Positions 29,317 through 39,279 of a stretch of DNA of 64,000 nt are shown piece by piece. Position numbers and translations under genes: made by a program. The stretch's first letter is position 1. Each line of letters opens with the position of its first letter. The notes under the pieces were generated by a model, which saw only the letters and a list, made by a program, of their open reading frames with translations, was not told the origin of the DNA and did not search any database. The stretch is from Winslowiella iniecta (lineage in GTDB: Bacteria > Pseudomonadota > Gammaproteobacteria > Enterobacterales > Enterobacteriaceae), in assembly GCF_001267535.1 (NCBI RefSeq), contig NZ_JRXE01000026.1, positions 1 to 64,000 of the forward strand. The letters run 5' to 3'.

Positions 29317-29438
29317 AGATTTTAGGGACGTCTGTGAGATAGTTGCCGAATAATAGCATAAAAGCAGGACATTTTCCGAACCCCCTGCTATACTCCGCGC
29401 CGTTTTCCCCGTTCTTTAACATCCAGTGAGAGATACTG

Positions 29439-30242
29439 ATGCATCCGATGCTCAACATCGCCGTGCGCGCTGCGCGCAAGGCCGGAAATTTGATCGCCAA
29501 GAATTATGAAACCCCGGACGCAGTTGAAGCGAGCCAGAAAGGCAGCAACGACTTCGTAACTAATGTTGACCGCGACGCTGAACGCCTGATCATCGAGGTG
29601 ATTCGCAAGTCTTATCCGCAACACTCCATCGTTACCGAAGAGAGTGGTGAATTGCCGGGTGAAGACCAGGATGTGCAATGGGTTATCGATCCACTGGATG
29701 GCACCACCAACTTCATCAAACGTTTTCCACACTTCTCTGTTTCTATCGCCGTACGCATTAAAGGCCGTACTGAAGTGGCTGTGGTTTACGATCCAATGCG
29801 TAACGAACTGTTCAGCGCAGTGCGCGGCCAGGGTGCGCAGCTGAATGGCTACCGTCTGCGTGGCGGCAGCGCCCGTGACCTTGACGGCACCATTCTGGCG
29901 ACTGGCTTCCCGTTCAAACTGAAGCAGCACGCTACGCCATTTATCAACATCGTTGGCAAACTGTTCACCCAGTGTGCAGACTTCCGCCGTACCGGTTCTG
30001 CGGCACTGGATCTGGCTTATGTTGCGGCGGGTCGTGTTGATGGTTACTTTGAGATCGGCCTGAAGCCATGGGATTTCGCGGCTGGCGAACTGCTGGTGCG
30101 TGAAGCTGGCGGTCTGGTAACCGACTTTGTTGGTGGCCACAACTATCTCTCTTCTGGCAATATCGTTGCCGGAAACCCACGCGTCGTCAAAGCCCTGCTG
30201 GCGAATATGCGTGATGAACTGAGTGAAGCGCTGAAGCGTTAA
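29439..30242 (+). CDS. suhB: Inositol-1-monophosphatase / Nus-associated protein SuhB
   Basis: Mg-dependent inositol monophosphatase that in E. coli also joins the NusA antitermination complex for rRNA transcription. The protein has 267 residues. Metal ligands are Glu67 in 'IVTEESGE' and Asp84 and Asp87 in 'VIDPLDGTTNF'; the C-terminal metal motif is 'KPWDFAAGELLVREAGG'. GAGAG precedes the ATG. It is divergent from trmJ. A GC-rich stem (30253-30276) follows the stop. The long frame antisense to this gene is a shadow. Confidence 0.98.
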   Translation: MHPMLNIAVRAARKAGNLIAKNYETPDAVEASQKGSNDFVTNVDRDAERLIIEVIRKSYPQHSIVTEESGELPGEDQDVQWVIDPLDGTTNFIKRFPHFSVSIAVRIKGRTEVAVVYDPMRNELFSAVRGQGAQLNGYRLRGGSARDLDGTILATGFPFKLKQHATPFINIVGKLFTQCADFRRTGSAALDLAYVAAGRVDGYFEIGLKPWDFAAGELLVREAGGLVTDFVGGHNYLSSGNIVAGNPRVVKALLANMRDELSEALKR

Positions 30243-30252
30243 TCCGTTGCGC

Positions 30253-30276
30253 GCGGGCCAGTGAATGCTGGCCCGC
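30253..30276. other. Hairpin between suhB and the NicO transporter gene
   Basis: GCGGGCCAG (30253-30261) and CTGGCCCGC (30268-30276) form a perfect nine-pair stem around TGAATG in the convergent gap. It has no adjacent T-run, so it may mark mRNA 3' ends without acting as a strong terminator. Confidence 0.55.
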
Positions 30277-30280
30277 AGAC

Positions 30281-31285
30281 TTAAAAAATACGACGAATCC
30301 CGCCAGACATAGCCGGTTGTGCGCTCTGCCACAATATAATGCCCGCGACAATTAACACCACGCCTCCTGCCAGACCCAGACTTTGCAGTGCCACTTTTTG
30401 CCAGCCAGCGGCAGCCGAATGACGGCTGAGCCTGCTTGCCAGTGCGCGCGAGCTTTGCACCAGTAGCGCCATCGCCGAGACCGTCACCGCGGTACCCAGC
30501 GCCATGGCTACTGCCGATAACACGCCCCACAGATAGACGCCAATAACTTTAGAAAACAGTAGCATCATTATTGCGCCGGAACAGGGTCGCAACCCCATCG
30601 ACAGCACCACTATCGCTTTGGTTTTCCAGCCCACCGCCTGCGCCAGCATCGCGTTATCAGGCACATGCTGATGAGCACAGCCGCAGTTGGCATCATGCGT
30701 ATGATCGGCGGCGCGGATAGCGGAGATTTTTAGCGTCGTTGCCGGCGGGCGCAACAGCGACCACAGTTTGCGTAATGCGCGTAGCGACAGCCATGCCCCC
30801 AGCAGTGCCACCATCAGATAACTGCCTTTTTCCAGCCAATAGCTACTGAGATGGAGCTGGCGCGAAGAGAGTTTTAATCCCACCAGCAAAATCGTCACCA
30901 GCGCAATCGCCATTACGCCCTGCACAAGGGCGGCTGCCAGCGTCAGTTGTAGACTGGTCTTGATTTTGGTCGGATGGGTGGCTAAAAAAGTGGCGATCAC
31001 CACTTTGCCGTGACCGGGGCCTGCGGCGTGCAGGATGCCGTACAGCAGGCTAAAACCAAGCAGCGCCAGCCCGGCCTGATGCGGATTTAGCTCTACTTGC
31101 TGGAGCAGTGCGGTCAGTTGCTGATGCAGAATCTTTTGCCACTGCACGCTCTGAAATAACAGCTGCGGCCACTGCTGCCATATCCAGCTTCCGGCGGCGA
31201 TCAGTACCAGCGTCAGCAGCAGAAGTGGCCAGGCGCTTCTTAGCCAATGCCGCCTGACTTTACCCGGCAGCGAATTTACTGACAT
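30281..31285 (-). CDS. NicO/RcnA-family nickel/cobalt transporter
   Basis: The protein has 334 residues and about six or seven membrane segments. It carries the family signature motifs 'HAAGPGHGKVVIATFLATHP' and 'LSMGLRPCSGAIMMLLFS', and a His/Cys-rich hydrophilic loop 'DHTHDANCGCAHQHVPD' that suggests transition-metal binding. The first 10 bases overlap the end of the upstream DUF1007 gene, so the two are translationally coupled. Whether it exports or imports metal cannot be read from sequence: RcnA relatives export Ni/Co, while periplasmic-partner types have also been proposed for uptake. The pair occupies the suhB-csiE interval. Confidence 0.88.
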   Translation of the reverse strand: MSVNSLPGKVRRHWLRSAWPLLLLTLVLIAAGSWIWQQWPQLLFQSVQWQKILHQQLTALLQQVELNPHQAGLALLGFSLLYGILHAAGPGHGKVVIATFLATHPTKIKTSLQLTLAAALVQGVMAIALVTILLVGLKLSSRQLHLSSYWLEKGSYLMVALLGAWLSLRALRKLWSLLRPPATTLKISAIRAADHTHDANCGCAHQHVPDNAMLAQAVGWKTKAIVVLSMGLRPCSGAIMMLLFSKVIGVYLWGVLSAVAMALGTAVTVSAMALLVQSSRALASRLSRHSAAAGWQKVALQSLGLAGGVVLIVAGIILWQSAQPAMSGGIRRIF

Positions 31286-31938
31286 GTCAGTGTCACCGTC
31301 TGGGCAAACTGGCGACCCAGATCCAAATCTTCCGGCGGCGCATCCGCTTTATCCAGTGACAGCGCGTACGCCTGCATCGACGCATCCGGTTTCGGCGTTT
31401 TTAAACTTAGTTTGCAGTTATCCTGCCAGCCATCGGGTAATTTCAGTGATTTTTCGTCGTCGTAAAACATATCTACAAAGTACGTCGGGTCAAAGGTTGA
31501 AAAAGTGTAGCTCTGCCCCTTCACCTTTTGCGGCTCTGCCAGCGGCAGCACAAAAGTGAGTACCGCCTGATGCCCTTCACGCGTCAGATGATACTCGGTG
31601 GGCAGATTCTCAAATTTCACCGGCTTGCCGTTATGCCAAAACTCGGTGAAGTAGTGTTGCCCCAGGACATTCGCCATGACTTCCGCCGCCAGCTTCTTCC
31701 ATACTACCGAATCAGGTTTTGCCTTTCCGGCATCGTACAACAGGTCGGCGGAAGTGATTTCATCCATCTTCCACACCATCCGTAACCCATTGAGGGTGTC
31801 AGGCTGATTACTTATCAGGGTGGTATTGATCGAAATAAAGCTATGCGGATGCGCCCAGGCAACCGGCGCGATCAATGCCATCATAATGCCAAGGGCGCGA
31901 GACAGCTTAATGTTATAATGTAACAAAATCCAGTTCAT
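31276..31938 (-). CDS. DUF1007-family periplasmic protein, partner of NicO transporter
   Basis: The protein has 220 residues with an N-terminal signal peptide ('ALGIMMALIAPVAWA'), cleaved just before 'HPHSFISINT'. That leaves a His-containing mature N-terminus, which could bind metal. The body matches the DUF1007 family, whose members are regularly found beside NicO transporters; the biochemical function is unknown. An AGGA ribosome-binding sequence lies about nine bases before the ATG. Overlap with the next gene supports a two-gene operon for Ni/Co or related metal handling (inference). Confidence 0.85.
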   Translation of the reverse strand: MNWILLHYNIKLSRALGIMMALIAPVAWAHPHSFISINTTLISNQPDTLNGLRMVWKMDEITSADLLYDAGKAKPDSVVWKKLAAEVMANVLGQHYFTEFWHNGKPVKFENLPTEYHLTREGHQAVLTFVLPLAEPQKVKGQSYTFSTFDPTYFVDMFYDDEKSLKLPDGWQDNCKLSLKTPKPDASMQAYALSLDKADAPPEDLDLGRQFAQTVTLTCQ

Positions 31939-32061
31939 CCGCTTTCCTGATAGAAAATTCTGTGACCAGCCTAAAACGTCTGAACAAAAAACGGCTGTAT
32001 ACCACGCGATCTAACGCTTTTTGTCTACTCTTAGCTCTGTTATGACCAACTGGGATAGCGA

Positions 32062-33333
32062 ATGATGCGTGATGAGCCACCTTCTGCACCTCTCTTCTCC
32101 GGTTCACAGCGTCGTTGCCATCTGCTATTAGCACTTTATCTGCCTGACTTCCCGGTCACACTGGATTCACTCAGCCAGCTAAACGGCGTGGATCGGCAGC
32201 TTGCCCGGCAAGATATAGCCGAGGTTGGTGAAGAAATCCAGCGCTATCATCAGCTTGATATTCATCCGCTTCACGATGGCCACTACCAGCTTAAGGGCGC
32301 TGAACTGGATCTCCGCCTCTGCCTGCTGCACTGGCTGCGCCGCGCATTGCGGCAGTCACCGGCGTTTGTCGAACAGCAGTTTGCTCCGGCTATTCGCCAG
32401 TGGCTGAAAGCACGGCAGATAGAAAAAGCCGTCTGCGACGAGAAGAATTTGCAGGCGTTAATACAGCACTGCGCTGCCCGGCTGAACCGTTGCTTCACCG
32501 AGCGTGACCGCCAGTTATTGCAGCTGTTTATGCAGTTTTCACTCTGTCAGCAAAGCTATGCCGAATTCACCCCGGGCCAGCAACAGTGGCTGGCCAGTAA
32601 AGCCGAGCGGCTGGCGGCCGAGGATGTGGTCATTCACTGGCAAAAGCGGTGCCGCACCGCGCCACACGCGAATGAAATCGAATTTTATGCCCTGCTGTTC
32701 AGCATTCTGCATGCGCCGACTCTCGACGATATCCGCCATGAAAATGAGCGCCAGCTGGTGCAGTCGGTGCAGCAGTTGATTACGCGTTTTCAGACGCTGT
32801 CAGGCAAGCAATTTGGTAATCAACTGGGGCTGGCCGGTCAGCTCTATACCCATCTGGCACAGGCGCTCGATCGCAGCCATTTTGCCATTGGTATCGACAA
32901 CACCCTGACGGAAGAGATTGTCCGCCTTTATCCGCGCCTGCTGCGTACTACCTGCCATGCTATGGTGCCGTTTGAAGCAGAGTATGGCGTACAGTTTTCG
33001 CCGCAGGAGTCCGGGCTGATTGCGATTATCTTTGGCGCCTGGCTGATGCAGGAAAGCGTGATGCAGGAGAAACAGGTGCTGCTGCTGACCGGTGATAATC
33101 AACAGCTTGAGCAGGAAATTGAGCAGCAACTGCGCGAACTGACGCTGTTGCCGCTCAATATCAAATATCTGGATATGCATGAATTTCAGCGCGATGGCAC
33201 ACCTAAAGAGATTACGCTGGTGATCTCTCCCTATGCCACCTCATTGCCGCTTTTCTCACCGCCGCTAATTCATGCGGAGTTGCCGCTCAGTGAAACCCAG
33301 CAGCTTCGTATCCAGTCGTTACTTGAGACCTGA
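32062..33333 (+). CDS. csiE: Stationary-phase inducible protein CsiE
   Basis: Homologue of E. coli CsiE, a sigma-S and cAMP-CRP controlled gene of unknown function. The protein has 423 residues. It is hydrophilic and mostly helical, with regions resembling PTS regulation domains in the centre and C-terminal half ('EEIVRLYPRLLRTTCHAMV'). No DNA-binding or catalytic motif is certain. It runs convergent with hcaT and the two coding regions overlap by 15 bases at their 3' ends. Confidence 0.93.
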   Translation: MMRDEPPSAPLFSGSQRRCHLLLALYLPDFPVTLDSLSQLNGVDRQLARQDIAEVGEEIQRYHQLDIHPLHDGHYQLKGAELDLRLCLLHWLRRALRQSPAFVEQQFAPAIRQWLKARQIEKAVCDEKNLQALIQHCAARLNRCFTERDRQLLQLFMQFSLCQQSYAEFTPGQQQWLASKAERLAAEDVVIHWQKRCRTAPHANEIEFYALLFSILHAPTLDDIRHENERQLVQSVQQLITRFQTLSGKQFGNQLGLAGQLYTHLAQALDRSHFAIGIDNTLTEEIVRLYPRLLRTTCHAMVPFEAEYGVQFSPQESGLIAIIFGAWLMQESVMQEKQVLLLTGDNQQLEQEIEQQLRELTLLPLNIKYLDMHEFQRDGTPKEITLVISPYATSLPLFSPPLIHAELPLSETQQLRIQSLLET

Positions 33334-34476
33334 AGATTTCGCGGTCACCTTCGGACGCAGTAACAGTGCCGGCAGAGCCACCAACGCCATTACCCAGAAT
33401 ACGCCGCCCTGCAGATGCTGAAATAAAACGCCGCAAATCATGGTCATCACTGCAATTCCGCCACCCATCGCCAGCGCCGAATAGACCGCCTGCAGACGAA
33501 TAACTTCACTGCCCTCGCGCGCGGCGATAAAGCGCATCGCGGCTAAATGACAAATGGTAAAGCTGCCGCAATGCAGGATCTGCGCCACAATCAGCCACGG
33601 CAATGCGGTAGTGGAAGCCATCAGGCTCCAGCGCACCAGCGCGCATACCGCTGACAGTAATAATAGATCGCGCGCGCTCCAGCGGCGAAACAGCCGTCCG
33701 CTTGAGGCAAAGATAATGATTTCCGCCACCACGCCCAGTGACCATAAGTAGCCGACGGTGCTGGCCGAGTAACCGGCTTCTTGCCAGTAAATGGCGCTGA
33801 AACCGTAATAGGCTGCATGCGCGCCCTGCAACAGCGTAACGCAGAGCAAAAAGCGCCATACCGCATTCTCTTTCAGCATCGTCAACCAGACTTGCCAGCC
33901 GGCATGTTCTCCCTGCCTGGTGACCCCCTCCGGCATCGCGGCGGGCTTAAACATCATCCCGCTAAACAAGCTGACAACACCGACCGTCAGCAGCAACAGT
34001 ATCGCCTGCGAAGAATATGCGCTAACCAGCACGCCGGTCAGGGCTGAACTGACCACAAACGCCAGCGATCCCCACAGCCGTACCGGACCGTAAACCAACG
34101 AGATTTGCTGTTGCCAGGTGGCGGCGAGCGCATCGCTGAGCGGCACTAACGGCGAGAAAAACAGGTTAAAACCAATCATCACCAGCAACAGCCAAACCCA
34201 CCCGGCACTGAACCAGAATCCCAGCACAAACAGCACGGTCATCAACGCCAGCAAGCGCAGCGCGGTCACTAACTGAGAAGGATTTTTAACCTGAGAGGCG
34301 ATCAGTAAGCTACCGACAAAACGCGCAATCATTCCAGCGCCAAGCAGTAAGCCGATTTTTTCCGCTTCCAGCCCGGTGCCTTTCAGCCAGACGGCCCAGA
34401 AAGGTAAGTAGACGCCATAAGCGAAGAAGTATGTGAAGTAGGCCAGACCCAGCCAGTATGCAGAACGAATTGCCAT
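33319..34476 (-). CDS. hcaT: MFS transporter HcaT (3-phenylpropionate permease family)
   Basis: Twelve-segment major facilitator transporter of 385 residues, closely matching E. coli HcaT in segments such as 'YFTYFFAYGVYLPFWAVWLK' and 'LLQGAHAAYYGFSAIYWQ'. The ATG at 34476 has a strong GGAGGG upstream and gives the family start; a frame open to 34518 adds 14 residues. In E. coli it adjoins the hcaR-hcaEFCBD genes for phenylpropionate dioxygenase, but none of those is present here. The substrate in this organism is therefore uncertain. Confidence 0.92.
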   Translation of the reverse strand: MAIRSAYWLGLAYFTYFFAYGVYLPFWAVWLKGTGLEAEKIGLLLGAGMIARFVGSLLIASQVKNPSQLVTALRLLALMTVLFVLGFWFSAGWVWLLLVMIGFNLFFSPLVPLSDALAATWQQQISLVYGPVRLWGSLAFVVSSALTGVLVSAYSSQAILLLLTVGVVSLFSGMMFKPAAMPEGVTRQGEHAGWQVWLTMLKENAVWRFLLCVTLLQGAHAAYYGFSAIYWQEAGYSASTVGYLWSLGVVAEIIIFASSGRLFRRWSARDLLLLSAVCALVRWSLMASTTALPWLIVAQILHCGSFTICHLAAMRFIAAREGSEVIRLQAVYSALAMGGGIAVMTMICGVLFQHLQGGVFWVMALVALPALLLRPKVTAKSSGLK

Positions 34477-34534
34477 TTTCCCTCCGACAATGAGGGTAAC
34501 ACTTTGGCAGACAGGCATTTAATAAGCAATCGGC

Positions 34535-34564
34535 AAAAAAAAACGAGGCACGAAATGCCCCGTT
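34535..34564 (-). terminator. Terminator downstream of glyA
   Basis: On the minus strand AACGGGGCA pairs with TGCCTCGTT (one G-U pair) around TTTCG, followed by a run of eight or nine T. It lies 35 bases past the glyA stop. Confidence 0.9.
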
Positions 34565-34598
34565 GATACGCTTTTTTGCCAGACCGGCCGCGATTTAC

Positions 34599-35852
34599 TT
34601 ATGCGTAAACCGGGAAGCGTGCGCAGATTTCCAGTACTTTCTGCTTAACACGTTCGATATTGGCTTCGTCATTGATATTGTCGAGGATATCAACAATCCA
34701 GCCTGCCAGCTCACGCACTTCAGCTTCTTTGAAGCCACGACGGGTGACGGCCGGAGAACCAATACGGATACCGGAAGTGACAAACGGGCTTTTCGGATCG
34801 TTCGGCACGCTGTTTTTGTTAACGGTGATGTTAGCACGACCCAGCGCGGCATCCGCTTCTTTACCGGTCAGGTTTTTATCAACCAGATCCAGCAAGAACA
34901 GGTGGTTGTGCGTACCGCCAGAAACCACGTTGTAGCCTCGCTCAAGGAACACTTCAACCATCGCTTTGGCGTTTTTGGCAACCTGTTGCTGATAAACTTT
35001 AAACTCAGGCTCCATCGCTTCTTTCAGCGCTACCGCTTTACCGGCAATCACGTGCATCAGCGGGCCGCCCTGTCCACCAGGGAACACAGCAGAGTTCAGC
35101 TTCTTATACAGATCTTCATCACCGCCTTTCGCCAGGATCAGGCCGCCACGCGGACCCGCCAGCGTTTTATGCGTGGTGGTGGTCACGATATGAGCATGAG
35201 GTACCGGGTTAGGGTAGACGCCTGCCGCAATCAGACCAGCAACGTGTGCCATATCAACGAACAGGTAAGCGCCGATGCTGTCGGCGATTTCACGCATTTT
35301 TGCCCAGTCGCAAACGCCAGAGTAAGCCGAGAAACCACCGATGATCATTTTTGGTTTATGTTTCTGCGCCTGTGCTGCCAGCTCTTCGTAATCGATTTTG
35401 CCGGTTTCGTCGATACCGTAAGGCACCACGTTATACAGCTTACCGGACAGGTTAACCGGGGAACCGTGGGTCAGGTGACCACCGTGCGCCAGGTTCATAC
35501 CGAGGATGGTGTCGCCCGGCTGCAGCAGCGCAGTGTAGACCGCGAAGTTAGCCTGCGAACCTGAGTGCGGCTGCACGTTGGCGTAATCCGCACCAAACAG
35601 CTCTTTTGCACGGTCAATCGCCAGTTGCTCGACGATATCAACATATTCGCAGCCGCCATAGTAACGTTTGCCCGGATACCCTTCGGCGTATTTGTTAGTC
35701 AGCTGTGAACCTTGCGCCTGCATAACACGCGGGCTGGTGTAGTTTTCAGAAGCAATCAGCTCAATGTGCTCTTCCTGACGCACTTTCTCTTGCTCCATCG
35801 CCTGCCACAACTCGGCATCATAATCGGCAATGTTCATATCACGCTTTAACAT
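34599..35852 (-). CDS. glyA: Serine hydroxymethyltransferase
   Basis: PLP enzyme that interconverts serine and glycine with tetrahydrofolate, the main source of one-carbon units. The protein has 417 residues, the same as E. coli. The PLP-binding lysine is in '[14 protein letters not shown]' (Lys229). Of two in-frame ATGs, 35852 is chosen because AGGAG lies six bases upstream; the one at 35858 directly abuts AGGAG. It is divergent from hmp. A PurR box lies 116-131 bases upstream, consistent with purine control of one-carbon supply. Confidence 0.98.
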   Translation of the reverse strand: MLKRDMNIADYDAELWQAMEQEKVRQEEHIELIASENYTSPRVMQAQGSQLTNKYAEGYPGKRYYGGCEYVDIVEQLAIDRAKELFGADYANVQPHSGSQANFAVYTALLQPGDTILGMNLAHGGHLTHGSPVNLSGKLYNVVPYGIDETGKIDYEELAAQAQKHKPKMIIGGFSAYSGVCDWAKMREIADSIGAYLFVDMAHVAGLIAAGVYPNPVPHAHIVTTTTHKTLAGPRGGLILAKGGDEDLYKKLNSAVFPGGQGGPLMHVIAGKAVALKEAMEPEFKVYQQQVAKNAKAMVEVFLERGYNVVSGGTHNHLFLLDLVDKNLTGKEADAALGRANITVNKNSVPNDPKSPFVTSGIRIGSPAVTRRGFKEAEVRELAGWIVDILDNINDEANIERVKQKVLEICARFPVYA

Positions 35853-35967
35853 CCGCATCTCCTGACTCAGCTAACATAAAAAAACGGCAGTGAATGGCCC
35901 CGCAGGGCGAAGGCCCACAGTTTAAACTGTTTTACCGGGTGATGGATAGCGCCAAACACAGCTTTTT

Positions 35968-35983
35968 ACGCAAACGATTGGCT
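35968..35983. promoter_or_regulatory. PurR operator upstream of glyA
   Basis: ACGCAAACGATTGGCT matches the PurR consensus ANGCAANCGNTTNCNT at all defined positions but one. It sits in the glyA-hmp gap, upstream of glyA. E. coli glyA is a known PurR target with an operator in the same region. The rest of this 342-base gap (35853-36194) holds the hmp promoter at its right end; no further gene is seen. Confidence 0.8.
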
Positions 35984-36116
35984 TCAATGCTGGCAAGGCT
36001 TTATTCGAATTTTTGCAAGCTTTTGCTGCGCGAGAGTTCTTCACCACCAGACGCGCTTTTTTCATGTCCAGCGGATTTTGGTAAGCGGATAAAAAACCAT
36101 TTTTAACTCGTGGTTA

Positions 36117-36164
36117 TTTACAACTCTCGGCGCTTCGCTATAAGATGTATTTAAAATACATCTT
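36117..36164 (+). promoter_or_regulatory. hmp promoter with perfect NsrR operator
   Basis: AAGATGTAT (36142-36150) and ATACATCTT (36156-36164) form a perfect inverted repeat around TTAAA, matching the NsrR consensus. It begins inside a TATAAG -10 element (36139-36144), which has a TTTACA -35 at 36117-36122 (16-base spacer). NsrR, an Fe-S nitric oxide sensor, would block polymerase until NO destroys its cluster. Confidence 0.9.
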
Positions 36165-36194
36165 TAAAGTTTTCTCTTTGTGAGGAGTGACACC

Positions 36195-37379
36195 ATGTTA
36201 GACGCACATACCATCGCCACCATCAAATCAACCATTCCGGCCATCGCTGCTACCGGCCCGAAACTGACCGCCCACTTTTATGACCGCATGTTTGCCCATA
36301 ACCCTGAACTGAAAGATGTGTTCAATATGAGCAACCAGCGTAACGGCGATCAACGTGAAGCGTTGTTTAATGCTATCTGCGCTTATGCGACCAATATTGA
36401 GAATCTTTCAGCGATTTTACCGGCGGTTGAACGCATTGCGCAGAAGCACGCCAGCATCAATATTCAGCCGCAGCAGTATCAGATCGTCGGTCAGCATCTG
36501 CTGGCCACCATTGATGAGCTGATGAGTCCGGGCAATGAGGTGCTCGAGGCCTGGGGTAAGGCGTATGGTGTGCTGGCTAACGTGTTTATTCAGCGCGAAG
36601 AGGCGATTTATCAGGAGTCAGAGCAGAAAACCGGCGGCTGGCGTAATACCCGCGCATTTACTATCAGCGCGATCACCGCAGAAAGCACTCTGATTAAAAG
36701 CTTTGTACTGACGCCGGTTGATGGCCAGCCGGTAGCCGATTATCGCCCAGGACAGTATCTCGGTATCACTATCAATGACGAAAGCTTTGATAATCAGGAA
36801 ATTCGTCAGTACTCGTTGACCCGCTCTCCGAATGGTCAGAGCTATCGTATAGCGGTAAAACGCGAGTCGATGGGCACTGTCTCTGGCTGGCTGCATCAGA
36901 AAGCCCGCGTTGGCGACCAGGTTCAGCTGGCGGCTCCGGCCGGGGATTTCTTTATGGAGGTCAGCGCCGATACGCCGGTAACGCTGATTTCAGCAGGCGT
37001 CGGTCAGACACCGATGCTGGCGATGCTGCATAACCTTGCGGATAACCAACATCGCGCGGCGGTGAACTGGTTGCACGCGGCAGAAAATGGTCAGGTGCAT
37101 GCGTTCAGTGATGAAGTCAACGCGCTGGGCGCGAAGCTGCCCGCTTTCTACAAACACGTCTGGTATAACCAGCCTGAAGCTGCGGACGATGGCCGCTATG
37201 ACAGCGCCGGGTGGATGGATATGGCGGCAACCGAAGCCAGCCTCGCCAGTGCTGAGATGCAATTCTATGTCTGCGGTCCGATTGGTTTTATGCAGTTTGC
37301 CGTGAAACAGTTACTGGATGCGGGTATAAAGTCGGCCAATATTCACTATGAAGTGTTTGGCCCACATAAAGTGGTTTAA
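36195..37379 (+). CDS. hmp: Flavohemoprotein Hmp (nitric oxide dioxygenase)
   Basis: Detoxifies NO to nitrate using O2 and NAD(P)H. The protein has 394 residues. The globin domain (1-137) has Tyr29, proximal His85 in 'IAQKH' and Tyr95. The FAD domain carries '[11 protein letters not shown]' and the NAD-binding domain '[15 protein letters not shown]', ending 'VFGPHKVV'. The ATG at 36195 follows GAGGAG; an upstream GTG at 36180 is unlikely because that ribosome-binding sequence lies inside it. Strong NsrR control is indicated by the operator just upstream. Confidence 0.98.
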   Translation: MLDAHTIATIKSTIPAIAATGPKLTAHFYDRMFAHNPELKDVFNMSNQRNGDQREALFNAICAYATNIENLSAILPAVERIAQKHASINIQPQQYQIVGQHLLATIDELMSPGNEVLEAWGKAYGVLANVFIQREEAIYQESEQKTGGWRNTRAFTISAITAESTLIKSFVLTPVDGQPVADYRPGQYLGITINDESFDNQEIRQYSLTRSPNGQSYRIAVKRESMGTVSGWLHQKARVGDQVQLAAPAGDFFMEVSADTPVTLISAGVGQTPMLAMLHNLADNQHRAAVNWLHAAENGQVHAFSDEVNALGAKLPAFYKHVWYNQPEAADDGRYDSAGWMDMAATEASLASAEMQFYVCGPIGFMQFAVKQLLDAGIKSANIHYEVFGPHKVV

Positions 37380-37388
37380 GCGGGATTT

Positions 37389-37407
37389 GGGCGGCGAGAA
37401 CGCCGCC
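37389..37407. repeat. Dispersed palindromic repeat, copy 1 (hmp-glnB gap)
   Basis: GGGCGGCGAGAACGCCGCC is a GC-rich palindrome (GGCG-GCG with GAGAA centre) 9 bases after the hmp stop. It is closely similar to copies at 37435, 48290 and 51677, all in 3' gaps between genes, a REP-like distribution. Confidence 0.7.
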
Positions 37408-37434
37408 AGTACTGCCAGTGCAAATCATTGACAC

Positions 37435-37454
37435 GGGCGGCGATAACGCCGCCC
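37435..37454. repeat. Dispersed palindromic repeat, copy 2 (hmp-glnB gap)
   Basis: GGGCGGCGATAACGCCGCCC differs from copy 1 by one central base over the shared length. It sits 27 bases away in the same orientation and ends 10 bases from the glnB stop. Its flank CATGCGGG resembles the flank of the 48290 copy (CATCGGG), so the repeat unit is about 30 bases long. Confidence 0.72.
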
Positions 37455-37464
37455 ATGCGGGTGA

Positions 37465-37902
<438 letters not shown>

Positions 37903-37941
37903 CTAAGCTAACATAACTCGACGTCGAAGCGGCACTAAAAA

Positions 37942-39279
37942 CTATTCTTTAAAATCGGCGGCATCCAGCTCATGGCGCGACAGCAGCTTATAAAACTCGG
38001 TACGGTTACGTCCGGCAAGACGGGCAGCATTGGTCACATTGCCTTTGGTCATTTGCAGCAGTTTACGCAGATAGTTAAGTTCAAACTGATTGCGCGCCTC
38101 AACAAAGGTCGGTAACGCGGTGTTTTCGCCTTCCAGCGCCTGCTCCACCAGCGCATCACCGATCACCGGCGATGACGTCAGCGCCACGCACTGTTCAATC
38201 ACGTTGACCAACTGACGGACATTTCCTGGCCAGCTGGCCGCCATCAGTCGTTTCATCGCGTCAGTGGAGAAACTTCGTACCTGAGGTTTATGGCGATCCG
38301 CCGACTGCCGCAGCAAATGATTGGCCAGCAGCGGAATATCTTCCGCGCGTTCATGCAGTGCCGGAATACGCAGATTCACCACATTCAGGCGATAAAACAG
38401 GTCTTCACGAAACTCTTTCTTCTCCATCGCTTTCGGCAGATCGCGATGGGTGGCGGAAATAATGCGGACATTAATATCCAGATCGCGGTTACTGCCCAGC
38501 GGCCGCACTTTGCGCTCCTGCAATACGCGCAGTAATTTCACCTGCAACGCCTGCGGCATATCACCAATTTCATCTAAAAACAGCGTGCCGCCTTCTGCCG
38601 CCTGGAACAACCCTTCACGGGCGCTGACCGCGCCGGTAAATGCGCCTTTCGCGTGACCAAACAGCTCCGACTCCAGCAATTGTTCGGGCAGAGCGCCGCA
38701 GTTAATCGCAATAAACGCCTTTCCGGCGCGCGGGCTGGCAGCATGAATCGCCTGGGCCAGCACCTCTTTACCGGTGCCGCTCTGGCCGTTAATTAATACG
38801 CTGACATCCGACTGCGCCACCATCCGCGCCTGCTCAAGCAGCTTCAGCATCAACGGACTGCGCGTCACAATCGAGTCGCGCCAGGTATCGTCGGAAGCGG
38901 GCGCGCTATGTGCCAGCGCTTCATCAATCGCCTTATATAGCGCGTCACGATCGACCGGTTTAGTCAGAAAGCTGAACACGCCCTGCTGAGTGGCAGAGAC
39001 TGCTTCGGGAATCGAGCCGTGGGCAGTGAGAATAATCACCGGCATCCCTGGATGCAGCTTCTGGATTTCACTGAACAGCGCCAGTCCGTCCATTTCGTCC
39101 ATACGCAGATCGCTAATCACCAGTTCCACTTTCTCTTTGGCTAACTGGCGCAGGGCTTCCGGGCCGCTGGCCGCCGTAGTCACCTGGAATCCCTCGCTGG
39201 TCAGGCGCATGCCGAGCAGTTTGAGTAAGCTCGGGTCATCATCGACCAGCAGTAAACGGGCTGATTTACCTTGAATCAT
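37942..39279 (-). CDS. glrR: Sigma-54-dependent response regulator GlrR
   Basis: NtrC-type activator that in E. coli switches on the sRNA gene glmY and rpoE when phosphorylated by GlrK. The protein has 445 residues. The receiver domain has acceptor Asp57 in 'VISDLRMDE'. The AAA+ domain has Walker A 'GQSGTGKE' (165-172) and the sigma-54 contact loop GAFTGA (212-217). A Fis-type helix-turn-helix ends the protein. It overlaps qseG by four bases. Its apparent target, glmY with a sigma-54 promoter and a TGTC-N10-GACA box, lies at the head of the same cluster. Confidence 0.97.
   Translation of the reverse strand: MIQGKSARLLLVDDDPSLLKLLGMRLTSEGFQVTTAASGPEALRQLAKEKVELVISDLRMDEMDGLALFSEIQKLHPGMPVIILTAHGSIPEAVSATQQGVFSFLTKPVDRDALYKAIDEALAHSAPASDDTWRDSIVTRSPLMLKLLEQARMVAQSDVSVLINGQSGTGKEVLAQAIHAASPRAGKAFIAINCGALPEQLLESELFGHAKGAFTGAVSAREGLFQAAEGGTLFLDEIGDMPQALQVKLLRVLQERKVRPLGSNRDLDINVRIISATHRDLPKAMEKKEFREDLFYRLNVVNLRIPALHERAEDIPLLANHLLRQSADRHKPQVRSFSTDAMKRLMAASWPGNVRQLVNVIEQCVALTSSPVIGDALVEQALEGENTALPTFVEARNQFELNYLRKLLQMTKGNVTNAARLAGRNRTEFYKLLSRHELDAADFKE

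Noticed and set aside
29388-30530. A 380-codon frame antisense to suhB and the NicO gene
   Set aside because: It lies opposite two well-supported genes, has no family resemblance and no ribosome-binding site. Long antisense frames are common in this GC-rich coding DNA.
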